Shown: positions 34,737-43,861 of the stretch, in pieces
Position numbering within the stretch: the first letter of the stretch is position 1
Layout: the number at the start of each line of letters is the position of its first letter
DNA from: Desulfobulbaceae bacterium
GTDB lineage: Bacteria > Desulfobacterota > Desulfobulbia > Desulfobulbales > SURF-16
Direction of reading: 5' to 3'
Length of the DNA stretch: 64,000 nt
NCBI GenBank assembly: GCA_020444175.1
Contig: JAHLLM010000025.1
Span: 1 to 64,000, forward strand
Program-made: the position numbers and the translations under genes
The notes under the pieces: generated by a model
The model's input: only the letters and a program-made list of their open reading frames with translations
Told to the model about the DNA's origin: nothing
Databases searched by the model: none

Positions 34737-35516
34737 TTACTCCATATCAACGCACTTTATCCAGGTAAGTCCGCCAAGTTCCACATCAACTTTTTTGCCT
34801 TCCGGATTTTCCATTAAACTGTCTCCCTCAACCAAAGCAGCAAAACCCCACCATCCTGCTTTGGGCATGGCATAGGTAAAAACTCCAAACAGATCGGCCT
34901 TGATAACCTGAGTAATGAAAGGATCGGCAGGAATGTCCACCTTTTTATCGGTATTCAGATATTCAACTTCAACTTCAGCTAAAGGAACCGGCTTGCCGTT
35001 ATGCTTTACCATTCCACGAAAAACATTACCAGTCCATGTTCCGTATGGACGAACCAGCGGATCAATTTCCACCGGAAAGTGAACAGGCTCATCCCAGCCG
35101 GATTCATCTCCGAAACCATTTACCACGACCTTGGTATAATGGATAATCATTTTTTGTTCAGCAGGTTCCCAGTAGGGTGCAGGAGCAACGGCAAAAACAT
35201 AATCTCCGGGAGTGGTTATGGAATACGTTGATGTATAGGCAGACTTGCCATCCACCTTTTGCGGCCTGAGGGTCGGTAAAAGATCTTGTTTTTCTCCGCC
35301 ATGGACGACAAAATACTGATCCGGTTTTGCCATCTCCATTGCCGGCCCGTTTTCCATGGGATGACTGAAACGCAGATCCATTTCAACTTTTCTTGCTGAA
35401 CCGGCGCCGACAATATCGGTTGAAGGTATAAGTTCGAGAAAATGGGCTTCAGCAGCAAGCGGCCAGAAGCTCACCGCCAGACTGCCGAGAGCAAGATGAA
35501 TAATATTTTTTTTCAT
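34737..35516 (-). CDS. nikK: Nickel ECF transporter periplasmic protein NikK (DUF4198)
   Basis: About 259 residues. A signal peptide ([20 protein letters not shown] ending AEA) is followed by [26 protein letters not shown], the DUF4198/NikK profile with the first mature residue a His, then [21 protein letters not shown]. It should deliver nickel to NikM from the periplasm. AGGA lies 7 bases before ATG 35516; the residues upstream to 35843 carry no family match and are not part of the gene. It is the first gene of the K-L-M-Q-O operon. Confidence 0.87.
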   Translation of the reverse strand: MKKNIIHLALGSLAVSFWPLAAEAHFLELIPSTDIVGAGSARKVEMDLRFSHPMENGPAMEMAKPDQYFVVHGGEKQDLLPTLRPQKVDGKSAYTSTYSITTPGDYVFAVAPAPYWEPAEQKMIIHYTKVVVNGFGDESGWDEPVHFPVEIDPLVRPYGTWTGNVFRGMVKHNGKPVPLAEVEVEYLNTDKKVDIPADPFITQVIKADLFGVFTYAMPKAGWWGFAALVEGDSLMENPEGKKVDVELGGLTWIKCVDME

Positions 35517-35876
35517 AATTTTTCCTAAAATGCTTAGAATTGATTTTTCAAGGCAACAACACTTCACACATTTGCCGAAAATGTAACACCAACACGCCGC
35601 CATGTCAACACTGTATTCACACAATTGCAACATTCGTAACACCTGCTGATTGACGACTTCCAAATAGTCTGCAAAAGCAAGCTCCTCCTCCTTTCCCATT
35701 GTCGCCTGCACACTTTTGCTCTTGACTTCGCTGATTCTTCCATGACAACATCGAAAAGAGGGACCGGCAAGATTTCCTTCAATTATTAGACCAGGGGCTT
35801 GGCTCCTTGTTTCCTGATGTCTGACTTCGGTTCTTTCCAACAACTGCTATGATCAATAAAAGGAATAAACCTTAAA
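35517..35876. promoter_or_regulatory. Divergent promoter region of the nickel operon
   Basis: A 360-bp AT-rich gap. Two GTAACAC words lie at 35583-35589 and 35636-35642 in the same orientation, and ACATTT-GCCGA-AAATGT (35569-35585) is a perfect palindrome. GTGTTAC...GTAACAC is the NikR site reported for delta-proteobacteria, but the two halves here are not in that inverted arrangement, so this is only suggestive. No gene is visible. Confidence 0.35.
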
Positions 35877-37748
35877 ATGCATATCCGGGATTGGCTGCAG
35901 CAAAACAAAGACCGTGAAATCAAGGCGGAAAATCTGCATCGTTTCATAAAACCGGGTTCACGCATTTACATAGGATCCGGATGCAGCGAACCGGTCCGCC
36001 TGACCGAACAACTTGCAAAAAATAAGAATAAATTTAACGATTGCGAGATAGTTCACTTTCTGACTTTATCTGGAAACAAATTTTTTGATGACCTTGAACC
36101 CTCTCTTTACAGGCACCAGGCTCTCTTTGTCGGCAGCTCGATCCGCCAGGCGGTCAACGAAGGAAAAGCAGACTATATTCCTATTTCCCTGTCCGGTATT
36201 CCCCAACTTATAAAAAGTGGGCAACTCCGCATTGACGTAGCGCTTCTCCAGGTAAGCCCGCCAGATAAATTTGGTTTTTGCTCCTTGGGAATCAATGTTG
36301 ATATCAATCGAACCGTATTTGAAAACTCAAAAAAAATCATTTGCCAGATTAACCCGAAAATGCCGAGAACAAGCGGTGACTCCTTTGTTCGTTTTGATGA
36401 TATCGACCATTTTGTTTACGATGATACAGATCTTCTGGAATTCAAATATCCGGAGTCGGACGAGGTGGCCAAAAGGATTGGTCAGCATTGTGCCAGGATT
36501 ATTGAAAACGGCTCAACCCTGCAGTTTGGCATCGGAAGTATTCCCAATGCGGTGTTGATGTATCTGACGGACAAGAAGGATCTGGCAGTTTACAGCGAAG
36601 TCATTTCCGACTCCATCATGGAATTAATTGAATGCGGGGTGGTCAACTGCCGCAAAAACCGCCACCCTCACATACTCACCTCTTTTGCCATGGGCACCCG
36701 GCAGCTCTATGATTATGTTCACGAAAACCCATTCATTGAATTCAGGTCCACAGAGACGATCAACAACATTCTTCATATTGCTCAAAACACAAAACAGGTC
36801 TCCATCAATGCCGCCCTGTCGGTCTCAATCACCGGACAGGTTAATTCGGACAGCATAGGAAGCGAAATTTTCAGCGGCGTTGGCGGACAACTTGATTTTG
36901 CCATAGGAGCCGCTCTTTCAACAAGGGGCAAACCGATAATCTGTCTGCCCAGCGTCACAGCGGATGGTAATAAATCACGAATCGTAGCAACGCTTGATCC
37001 AGCTGCCGGGGTGGTGGTCCCGAGGAGTGAGGTTCATTACGTCATCACCGAGTGGGGAGTTGCTTTCCTGCATGGGAGATCGATTAGAAGCCGGGTTCTT
37101 CAAATGATAGGTATAGCCCACCCTGATTTCAGGAAGCAACTCCTGGATAAAGCCAAAGAACTCAACTTTGTTTACCAGGATCAGATGCTTCCCTTGAATC
37201 AGAATGGTGTTGTTGTGGTCTATCCGGAAGAATATGAGTGGAGTTATATAGCGCCAAATGCGGAAAAAATATCTTTCCGTCCGGTTAAAACCACTGATGA
37301 GCGTATGCTGCAGGAACTCTATTATGAACTTGAAGAGGAGGACAGAAGATTTCGATTTTTCTCTCCCAAGAACACTTTCTCCCATAAAGAAACCCAGACC
37401 GCAGTCAATGTCGACTATGAATCAATTTTTGCCATTGTCGGACTGGTGGGAGACGAAGAAAAGCAGAAAATCGTATCCATTGGTTCATACTATCTGCATT
37501 GTTCTCTCAATGTGGCGGAAATCGCCTTTACTGTAGCAAAAGGCTTCAGAAACCAGGGCCTTACCAGGCATATGCTGACCAGACTTATTGACATAGCAAA
37601 AGAGAAACGAATTTCCGGGTTCATGGGCGAAGTATTACGCATGAACGACCCGATGATCCATGTTTTAAAAACATCTCCATACGTCATCAAGTTTGAAGCA
37701 GAGGAGGATGCCTTTTCTTTTCATTTTAACTTCAATGAAAAGCGATAA
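35877..37748 (+). CDS. Acetyl-CoA hydrolase/transferase fused to a GNAT acetyltransferase
   Basis: 623 residues. The first about 440 form an acetyl-CoA hydrolase/CoA transferase with IYIGSGCSEPVRLTEQL, LQFGIGSIPNAVLMYL and FSGVGGQLDFAIGAALSTRGKPIICLP, including the Glu-containing (E-V-I-S-D-S / SEVISDS) active-site segment. The last about 170 residues are a GNAT domain with VAFTVAKGFRNQGLTRHML-like acetyl-CoA binding (VAEIAFTVAKGFRNQGLTRH). The fusion is known in sulfate reducers and others, and may acetylate or sense acyl-CoA. AGGAATAA precedes the ATG. It is divergent from the nickel operon. Confidence 0.9.
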   Translation: MHIRDWLQQNKDREIKAENLHRFIKPGSRIYIGSGCSEPVRLTEQLAKNKNKFNDCEIVHFLTLSGNKFFDDLEPSLYRHQALFVGSSIRQAVNEGKADYIPISLSGIPQLIKSGQLRIDVALLQVSPPDKFGFCSLGINVDINRTVFENSKKIICQINPKMPRTSGDSFVRFDDIDHFVYDDTDLLEFKYPESDEVAKRIGQHCARIIENGSTLQFGIGSIPNAVLMYLTDKKDLAVYSEVISDSIMELIECGVVNCRKNRHPHILTSFAMGTRQLYDYVHENPFIEFRSTETINNILHIAQNTKQVSINAALSVSITGQVNSDSIGSEIFSGVGGQLDFAIGAALSTRGKPIICLPSVTADGNKSRIVATLDPAAGVVVPRSEVHYVITEWGVAFLHGRSIRSRVLQMIGIAHPDFRKQLLDKAKELNFVYQDQMLPLNQNGVVVVYPEEYEWSYIAPNAEKISFRPVKTTDERMLQELYYELEEEDRRFRFFSPKNTFSHKETQTAVNVDYESIFAIVGLVGDEEKQKIVSIGSYYLHCSLNVAEIAFTVAKGFRNQGLTRHMLTRLIDIAKEKRISGFMGEVLRMNDPMIHVLKTSPYVIKFEAEEDAFSFHFNFNEKR

Positions 37749-37852
37749 CATTGCAGGAATTACGAAACAGCCTTTCCTCTCAACCTCACAGGTGCCCGCC
37801 AGGGTCAGGTATTTTAGCTGACCTCCCTCGAAAGATGGAACTCAATCAATAT

Positions 37853-38086
37853 TTAATGAGTTTCGGAATGACGCATCTCTTTTTTTTCTGAAGAGAGGTC
37901 AGTTTCTGAGGCAAGAGGTATATTTGTTGCCCTGCGACGCTTGGCAGTATTGCCTGCCGATACTTTACAATCATCCATGTCAATCGAACAACTCTCAGAT
38001 TTTTTCCCTGCATTGATTTTTCTGGGAATTGCCATAATTCCCTGACCAACCCTGATTATAATAGTGTCTGCTATTATTTTTTTCAT
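37853..38086 (-). CDS. Small hypothetical protein
   Basis: 77 residues from ATG 38086 with GGGAGGAAAA upstream. It begins MKKIIADTIIIRVGQGIMAI and continues with basic and polar residues and a single Cys pair (SCSIDMDDC). No family was recognised. It lies between the acetyl-CoA hydrolase/GNAT gene (convergent) and the Hsp20 cluster, with no coupled neighbour. Confidence 0.45.
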   Translation of the reverse strand: MKKIIADTIIIRVGQGIMAIPRKINAGKKSESCSIDMDDCKVSAGNTAKRRRATNIPLASETDLSSEKKEMRHSETH

Positions 38087-38444
38087 TTTTCCTCCCTTTG
38101 AAAATAATTTTGCCCTTGTCAGCAAAGGGCAATTTTATTTCCAGGTCATCAGATTGAAAGTAACCTAAGACATACGACTAAAAGAAAACTTCGGGGTTCA
38201 GCCGTATGTATTGTTGCTGCTATTTTATAGTATTACTACAAGAAAAAAGTCATGCCTATTACTGAAATAAGCCAAAACAGCTTATTCGTCTTGTATGACT
38301 TCAGGTATGCTGCAGTGAGAATAAGAATCGTGAATCTCTGCAGGAGGTCACTTCAATTTGACATCCCAAAAAACAGGTTTGTTCACAAAAAAAACAAGGC
38401 TGTGCCCGACTGCAAAGCCGGGCACGGATTCAGGCAATTCCAAC
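38087..38444. other. Intergenic region at the end of the Hsp20 operon
   Basis: A 358-bp gap. Near 38168 ACATACG pairs with CGTATGT about 30 bp on. A terminator-like hairpin for the Hsp20 genes is at 38387-38425 and is listed separately. No gene was found. Confidence 0.45.
38387..38425 (-). terminator. Terminator of the Hsp20 operon
   Basis: On the minus strand GTGCCCG-x10-CGGGCAC (38402-38425) is followed within about 8 bases by a run of eight T (38387-38394). It lies just downstream of the third Hsp20 gene. Confidence 0.6.
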
Positions 38445-39005
38445 CTATTTGATTTGAATCTGTTTGACAGCAGGCAACGGTAATTCTTTGTGCTTTATAC
38501 TAACATGAAGCACACCATTTTTAAAGGTCGCCTTGATAGAATCCTGATCCGCATCATCAGGCAGCGACAACACTCGCTGGAAGGAGCCGTATGAACGTTC
38601 CATCCGGTAGTAGCCTCTTTCCTTCTCCTCCCTTTCCTGTTTCTTCTCTCCGGTAATCATCAGGGTGTTGTTGACAACCTCAAGTTTTACATCTTGCTGA
38701 TCAACGCCAGGCACTTCGACACTGATTACATATTCTTTGTCATTTGCGCCAATGTCCAGAGTTGGTTTTAGAAGCCCCTCGGCCATAAAACTGGAAAGAT
38801 GTTTACCTGAACGGAAAGGACTGGCACCATTATCCCTGAAAAAATGATCAAACAGTTGCTCCATCTCCTGATGCAGTTGGCCTATGGGACTGTATATCCG
38901 TCCTAATGGCTCATTTGGCCCTGTTCGCTTTACCGGCATTGTCATCTCTGATTCCTCTTCCTCATTCTTAAACCAGTTCCATGGAGCTAATTTCCTGAAA
39001 TCCAT
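38445..39005 (-). CDS. Hsp20 small heat-shock protein (3 of 3)
   Basis: 186 residues. The alpha-crystallin domain runs from about 90 (KPTLDIGANDKEYVISVEVP to HKELPLPAVKQIQIK), with the conserved G-V-L motif as FKNGVLHVSI. An N-terminal extension of 90 residues carries WNWFKNEEEE and an oligomerisation helix. It is an ATP-independent chaperone in the cytoplasm. GGAGGTG precedes the ATG. It is the last of three tandem Hsp20 genes on one strand. Confidence 0.9.
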   Translation of the reverse strand: MDFRKLAPWNWFKNEEEESEMTMPVKRTGPNEPLGRIYSPIGQLHQEMEQLFDHFFRDNGASPFRSGKHLSSFMAEGLLKPTLDIGANDKEYVISVEVPGVDQQDVKLEVVNNTLMITGEKKQEREEKERGYYRMERSYGSFQRVLSLPDDADQDSIKATFKNGVLHVSIKHKELPLPAVKQIQIK

Positions 39006-39158
39006 AACACACCTCCGAGTTTGCTCATCTCAAAAGAAAACGGAAAACCGAGCCAGAGACGATTTCCCGTTTTATAATTACACGATCCTTTAGAGAGAAT
39101 TCACGTCCCTGTTTTCAACGAAACAGCGGGAGTGGAAACGGAGTGCCTTTTCACTTCC

Positions 39159-39545
39159 TCACCCCTCATGAATTTCAATTTGTCTCGGTTTTGCCGCTTC
39201 AGACTTTGGCAGATGAAGCCTGAGCACTCCTTCTTTCAGCTCTGCATTGACCTTGGCAACGTCAATTGTTTGGGGTACTGAAAAGGTTCTATAAAACTCC
39301 ACACTGCCAAATTCTTCCCAGTTTGCGGCTCCCGATGTTTCCAGATTCCGCAGTCCGGTAATCGTTAATTTTCCATTATCGACGTTCACACGGACCTCCT
39401 CCTTGGTAACACCAGGCATGTCAGCGTGCAGAAGAATTTCATCTTCATTCTCATAAATATCAACTACCGGTGTCACGGTCGGGAATTGCCGATTTCTTTC
39501 AAGTTTTGTTTCTTCTTTTTTGACTAGTTCTTTCTTTTCATCCAT
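39159..39545 (-). CDS. Hsp20 small heat-shock protein (2 of 3)
   Basis: 128 residues from ATG 39545 (GGAGGTCCGCC upstream). PVVDIYENEDEILLHADMPG opens the alpha-crystallin domain and LKEGVLRLHLPKSEAAKPRQIEIHEG closes it with the G-V-L motif. The C-terminal KPRQI matches the first paralog (KPRQISIQ), suggesting duplication. Chaperone for aggregation-prone proteins. It lies 153 bp before the third Hsp20 gene. Confidence 0.9.
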   Translation of the reverse strand: MDEKKELVKKEETKLERNRQFPTVTPVVDIYENEDEILLHADMPGVTKEEVRVNVDNGKLTITGLRNLETSGAANWEEFGSVEFYRTFSVPQTIDVAKVNAELKEGVLRLHLPKSEAAKPRQIEIHEG

Positions 39546-39591
39546 GGCGGACCTCCAACTAATACATATCGTAGGGTTAAAAAATAATTCT

Positions 39592-40038
39592 TTATTGTAT
39601 GCTAATTTGTCTTGGCTTCGCGGCCTCAGCTTTGGGCAGAGTGAGAGTGAGAATCCCATTCTTTAAAGACGCCCCGACTTTTTCCGAATCCACCTCAGCA
39701 GGCAAAGTAAAACTGCGGGTGAATGAAGCCGTCCCTCGTTCAACTCGGTGGGCCTTATAGCCGTCTGGGGCATCGGATTTCCGCGTACCGCTCACCTCAA
39801 GATAGTTACCTTGAATCTTGATATTAAGATCATCCTTGGCAAGTCCGGGAACTTCAGCCTTTATTTCAAGCTGATTTCCCCTGTCATAAAGATTTGTCCT
39901 TGGCGCTCCTTCGCTTACCCGCCAGCCATAATCATCCCCATAAGATCTGTCAAAATCCGTGAACAACCTGTCCATGCGGGAGCGAAGCAGATCCATGGCA
40001 CCAAACATCCGGTCAATGTCACTTACTCTTGTCCACAT
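39592..40038 (-). CDS. Hsp20 small heat-shock protein (1 of 3)
   Basis: 148 residues. RTNLYDRGNQLEIKAEVPGL opens the alpha-crystallin domain, with LKNGILTLTLPKAEAAKPRQI at the end. An N-terminal segment MWTRVSDIDRMFGAMDLLRS precedes it. GGAGGAAC lies before the ATG. It is the first of three tandem Hsp20 genes and lies 46 bp upstream of the second. No CIRCE or sigma-32 motif was seen in the 281-bp upstream region. Confidence 0.9.
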   Translation of the reverse strand: MWTRVSDIDRMFGAMDLLRSRMDRLFTDFDRSYGDDYGWRVSEGAPRTNLYDRGNQLEIKAEVPGLAKDDLNIKIQGNYLEVSGTRKSDAPDGYKAHRVERGTASFTRSFTLPAEVDSEKVGASLKNGILTLTLPKAEAAKPRQISIQ

Positions 40039-40271
40039 AACTGTTCCTCCATTTCGTTTTTTTATTGTTCGGCAGATTCGTAAAAATGGCCTTTTTAAAA
40101 AGTGAAAAATTCTTCAGAAGACTGAATCAATAGCTCATTTGTAGCCGCTTCACTGCCAAATTACGAACTCGTCATTCCTTGTGATTCAGAAAATAATTAC
40201 GGAAAGACACATGTCAATATCTTTATTTATTTTTTTATATTTTTTCATCAATATTACTTTTTTCTAAATTA

Positions 40272-40312
40272 TTGACAAAGTAATACAATTGAAATACTAT
40301 TAAGCCAAGGAG
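40272..40312 (+). promoter_or_regulatory. Promoter and palindromic operator candidate of the 40320 gene
   Basis: TTGACA (40272-40277), a 17-bp spacer and TACTAT (40295-40300), then AAGGAG before the ATG. AGTAATACAATTGAAATACT (40279-40298) is an imperfect 20-bp palindrome centred on CAATTG, lying in the spacer and -10. A DNA-binding product would be placed to repress itself. Confidence 0.6.
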
Positions 40313-40319
40313 AGCGAAT

Positions 40320-40907
40320 ATGAATCGAAAGAGACAAAGAACAGAACCTCAGGAACTCAAGCTGACAGTGGGTGAGCTGAAAGGGAAACAGTCAGTCAGA
40401 GCGACATTCAAACTTCCCAGGCATGTTATACAGCTGCTCAGTGTGCTTGCAGGACAGCTCGGCATCAAACAGAAATCCTTATTTGATCAACTTATTGAAG
40501 ATGCATCAGTACTTGGCCAAGTAGCAGAGGAGGCACGAAATTATTCACCTGGAGGAAAAGACCGGTGTCAGAAAACCTTTGTGATCAGTAGAAACTCGCT
40601 GATGTCACTGGACAATATTGCCAAACAGCGCAAAATTTCACGTGACGTTTTGGTGGAAGTATCCATCCGAAGGTTGCTGCCGGTCATTGACTCAGAGCTG
40701 AAAAAACATGAGGGGAGAAAAATTGTTTTAAATGAGATGAAATCCTATTTAGAACAGGGACAAAAACTTTTGGCCAGGGCGGGCGAACTGCTTGGAAGGG
40801 AGGATCGGGTCTACGAAATGATCCAACATCAGGTAAGTCTATCAAAGAAAAATTTTTCGGAAGTCAACAGCATTGTCGAGAAGGGAAAGCCCATGGAAGA
40901 GTGGTAA
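40320..40907 (+). CDS. Putative DNA-binding protein with two RHH-like units
   Basis: 195 residues, no signal peptide. Two segments have the strand-helix-helix pattern: SVRATFKLPRHVIQLLSVLAGQLG (about 24-47) and KTFVISRNSLMSLDNIAKQR (about 84-103), each followed by a second helix. A helical C-terminal third follows (KSYLEQGQKLLARAGELLGR). No family was recognised, so the DNA-binding role is inferred from the pattern and the palindrome over its promoter. It is divergent from the Hsp20 operon, sharing a 281-bp region. A GC-rich hairpin (40950-40975, CCGGGAG...CTCCCGG) follows the stop. Confidence 0.5.
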   Translation: MNRKRQRTEPQELKLTVGELKGKQSVRATFKLPRHVIQLLSVLAGQLGIKQKSLFDQLIEDASVLGQVAEEARNYSPGGKDRCQKTFVISRNSLMSLDNIAKQRKISRDVLVEVSIRRLLPVIDSELKKHEGRKIVLNEMKSYLEQGQKLLARAGELLGREDRVYEMIQHQVSLSKKNFSEVNSIVEKGKPMEEW

Positions 40908-41015
40908 ATTATCCGCAATACCCATGTAAAATTTGCAATTTACCCTTTACCGGGAGAAAAAATTTTTCCTCCCGGCAAGCGTGACACCAAAGAATTCACA
41001 GGAGCGTCCTGCAGG

Positions 41016-41333
41016 TTAACGGCTTACGATACTTAATGCTTCCAAGAGATGGGTTGCATCATGCACGCTCGTTTGTTCTTCTTCAACAACAAGGTTGAAA
41101 AAATCACATTTTGAGCAGTTTGCTGATTTTGCAGCATAGCTTCCCTGAACTTGCCCACCGCAATAAGTCCCGGCAATAATCCAGCAGGCTCTGCCGGCGT
41201 TATCCCCACGATGAATACCATCCATGCTTTTTTCAGTGGATGCCGGGCACACTCCAAATTCATCCACGTTATTCCCACCTGGCTCACGTCCACAGCCTTT
41301 AAATTCCCAACAATTGACAGTCTTTGTTGTCAT
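41016..41333 (-). CDS. Two-CW domain protein
   Basis: 105 residues from ATG 41333 with GGAGGAAAT upstream. NCWEFKGCGREPGG and ACWIIAGTYCGGQVQG are the paired Cys-Trp motifs, with other Cys in FGVCPAS and NCSKCDFF, giving eight or more conserved Cys. This two-CW domain is common in delta-proteobacteria and is thought to bind metal or Fe-S, and it is often fused to signalling domains; here it is alone. The C-terminal 15 residues are polar. Confidence 0.82.
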   Translation of the reverse strand: MTTKTVNCWEFKGCGREPGGNNVDEFGVCPASTEKSMDGIHRGDNAGRACWIIAGTYCGGQVQGSYAAKSANCSKCDFFNLVVEEEQTSVHDATHLLEALSIVSR

Positions 41334-41712
41334 ATTTCCTCCATTAAAAGGGTCTGAGTTACTCTCTGTGCAAAGTAGATTTGTTACTTCCAATTAGATT
41401 GTACAGCAGGATACCTTACAATCTAAAGATGTGCACAGGGCACGGATAAGGAAGAAAACCTACAGCTTTTACCATTCAGCAATTGAGTTTTTATAAAACA
41501 AATTATCGCTAAAAAGTTTTACTGGTGTCAATTTTTTTGTGAAGAATGAGAGGGAATATTTCATTGAGGTATTGGGGATTACCCTGCCGAGAAAAAGAGG
41601 TGAAATTCGTTTTTTTTTACATACCAAAGCAAAATTCACAATTTGAGACTTGTTTAAAACTTGCCGCCTGACAGATTAATCCAAGTGAGCAACCAAACGG
41701 CAAGGAGCAATT
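41334..41712. other. Intergenic region, no gene seen
   Basis: A 379-bp gap between the two-CW and STAS-like genes. No clear repeat or promoter was recognised. Confidence 0.4.
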
Positions 41713-42078
41713 TCATTGCAACCATGCGAGCGCCTCCTTATTGCTTTTAAAATAGCGAATATTGAATCCTTCCAGTTGTGCTACGTTTTCAAAATATTGC
41801 CTATGGTTTTCTGCCTCTGCATATATGAATGCCAGTTTCACATGAGATTGTATTCCAATTATCCTCATGTAGTTTGTCAAATCCAAAGCCCCAATCATAG
41901 GCTCAGCAGGATTAAAAGTTGATTCGGTCAGATCAATAATGACTCTTGAAAAATTATTGATTTTCAAATGGCCGGCTATTGCTGATAATATTTCTTTTCT
42001 CAGCTCCTGATTGAGCAGGCAAGAGGCTTTCACCTTTATGATTTTATATTTTGAGTCAATTTCCAGATCGAAATCCAT
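41713..42078 (-). CDS. STAS/SEC14-like domain protein
   Basis: 121 residues. MDFDLEIDSKYKIIKVKASC and FSRVIIDLTESTFNPAEPM form the strand and the D-L-T-x-S-T-like segment, and KLAFIYAEAENHRQYFENVAQ the second helix region. It resembles single-domain STAS-like proteins seen in delta-proteobacteria, where phosphorylation of the equivalent Ser/Thr is unproven. There is no anti-sigma factor beside it. It probably acts in a partner-switching or lipid-binding role; that is inference. Confidence 0.55.
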   Translation of the reverse strand: MDFDLEIDSKYKIIKVKASCLLNQELRKEILSAIAGHLKINNFSRVIIDLTESTFNPAEPMIGALDLTNYMRIIGIQSHVKLAFIYAEAENHRQYFENVAQLEGFNIRYFKSNKEALAWLQ

Positions 42079-42215
42079 TTTTTTTTATTGTCCGTTGCTC
42101 AAAGCGACACGATTTGCCTGAACAGAATCAAGGATAAGATTTGCAATAGATGCAATGCGGCCCCTACGTATACTTGATTTGTGGAAGTACAGAAGAGTAC
42201 GTGCAAGCGTTGTAT

Positions 42216-42431
42216 TCAGGAAGGTATTTTTCTTTTTTTGGGGGAATGCTGTTTCCGGCTTTCTTCAGTCAATTGCCTCTCCGTGTCATCAGAAAACAGA
42301 AAACCGAGTCCCGCGCAGTTGGGGCAATCTTCGGTGGACAAAAGAAACCTGCTTACTCCCTGAAAAAAGCTTATCTGACCAGATCCACCGCAGGTTTCAC
42401 AGATTGTTTTTGTATCATCTTTCTTCATCAT
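42216..42431 (-). CDS. Small zinc-finger-like protein
   Basis: About 71 residues. ICETCGGSGQISFF and EDCPNCAGLGFLF form two C-x2-C-x-G-x-G-like knuckles as in DnaJ-type zinc domains. The last 20 residues are basic. The start is uncertain (ATG at 42449, 42431 or 42428, no strong ribosome binding site). It may bind metal or act as a chaperone-like helper. It lies 37 bp after fumC. Confidence 0.55.
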   Translation of the reverse strand: MMKKDDTKTICETCGGSGQISFFQGVSRFLLSTEDCPNCAGLGFLFSDDTERQLTEESRKQHSPKKRKIPS

Positions 42432-42467
42432 ATTGAGATTGGTTCGCATTTTTAATGCAAAGATAGA

Positions 42468-43841
42468 CTAGCTGGCCTCGTCAAATATTTCCATTAAAAC
42501 TTTATCAGACACAATCTTTTCTTCCTCTGCCACCTGTCGTATTGTCTTCCCTTGCTCATAGGCTATCTGGGAAATTGCCGCAGCCCTGTCATAACCGATA
42601 TAGGGAATAAGGCGCGTGGAAAGGGCAAGGCTCTGTTCAATATAGGAAGCGCTTTTGGAGCGATTTGCCGTAATACCCTGTATGCATTTATCAGCAAACA
42701 TACGAGAAGCTGACGCAAGAAGAGAAAGAGACTGCAGCAGATTATAACTGATTACAGGCAGCATGGTATTCAGCTCAAAACTGCCCCACTGCCCTCCCAG
42801 GGTGACGGCAGTATCATTTGCCATGATCTGGACAGCTACCTGCATGACGGATTCAGGGATAACAGGGTTGATCTTGCCAGGCATAATAGAAGAGCCGGGC
42901 TGCAGGGCAGGAATATTTATTTCTGCAAGCCCGCAACGGGGACCTGACGAAAGCCATCTGATATCATTGGCTATTTTCATGAGACTGACGGCTATTGTCT
43001 TGAGTGCGCCACTCGTCTCTACTGCACTATCCTGGGCAGCCTGGGCTTCAAAATGATTCTGCGCCTCCCTAAACGTGATCTGCGTTTCTTCACAGAGAAG
43101 ACTTATAACCCTTGGGGCAAAATCATGGTGAGCATTTATGCCGGTTCCCACTGCAGTCCCCCCAAGAGCGAGTTCGGCAAGCCTGCTCTCAAGGGACTCG
43201 ATTCTTTCTCGACCAAGTTCAATCTGCCGGGCATATCCGGAAAACTCATGGCCCAGTGTCATTGGGACGGCATCCTGAAGATGGGTCCTGCCGATCTTTT
43301 TCACATCGGCAAATTCAGCGGCTTTGTCGGCAAACGTCTGTTGAAGCTTCGTGAGGGCAGGAAGGAGGTCTTTCTTTATCAAAATCAAAGCAGCAATGTG
43401 CAGTGCCGATGGAATAACATCGTTACTCGATTGGCAGCAATTGACATGATCATTCGGATGAACCGGCTCTTTACCTGCTCTTTTTCCGGTCAATATCTCA
43501 TTTGCCCTGCAGGCAAGGACTTCATTGACGTTCATATTCGTTGAGGTGCCTGAACCCGTCTGAAACACATCCACAACAAACTGATCAGTAAATTTGCCCT
43601 CCATAGCTTCCTGGGCAGCTTGCGCTATTGCCGCCTCCATCTTCTCGTCAAGGATTCCGAGTTCGGAATTAACCCGTGCGGCACATTTCTTTATATGGGC
43701 AAGGGCGGAAATAAATGAAAAGGGCAGGGGCAGACCACTTATTGGAAAATTTTCCACAGCCCTTTGTGTTTGCGGCCCGAAGTATGAATTCCGCGGTACC
43801 AGCACCGTTCCCATGGTATCTTTTTCTTTGCGATATTCCAT
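42468..43841 (-). CDS. fumC: Class II fumarate hydratase
   Basis: 457 residues. GSSIMPGKINPVIPESVMQV is the substrate-binding loop with the catalytic Ser, RTHLQDAVPMTLGHEFSGY and SSNDVIPSALHIAAL are family motifs, and TGSGTSTNMNVNEV is the other active-site loop. It hydrates fumarate to malate. The loop P-V-I-P-E leans toward aspartase, but RTHLQDA and the SSND motif fit fumarase better. ATG at 43841 is used; TTG at 43847 is possible. Confidence 0.85.
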   Translation of the reverse strand: MEYRKEKDTMGTVLVPRNSYFGPQTQRAVENFPISGLPLPFSFISALAHIKKCAARVNSELGILDEKMEAAIAQAAQEAMEGKFTDQFVVDVFQTGSGTSTNMNVNEVLACRANEILTGKRAGKEPVHPNDHVNCCQSSNDVIPSALHIAALILIKKDLLPALTKLQQTFADKAAEFADVKKIGRTHLQDAVPMTLGHEFSGYARQIELGRERIESLESRLAELALGGTAVGTGINAHHDFAPRVISLLCEETQITFREAQNHFEAQAAQDSAVETSGALKTIAVSLMKIANDIRWLSSGPRCGLAEINIPALQPGSSIMPGKINPVIPESVMQVAVQIMANDTAVTLGGQWGSFELNTMLPVISYNLLQSLSLLASASRMFADKCIQGITANRSKSASYIEQSLALSTRLIPYIGYDRAAAISQIAYEQGKTIRQVAEEEKIVSDKVLMEIFDEAS

Positions 43842-43861
43842 TGCCAAAACCTTGTGCGCCT

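Noticed and set aside
35583-35642. A true NikR operator
   Set aside because: The two GTAACAC halves are in the same orientation and 53 bp apart, not the inverted 13-14 bp spacing known for this regulator, so it is kept only as a weak note.
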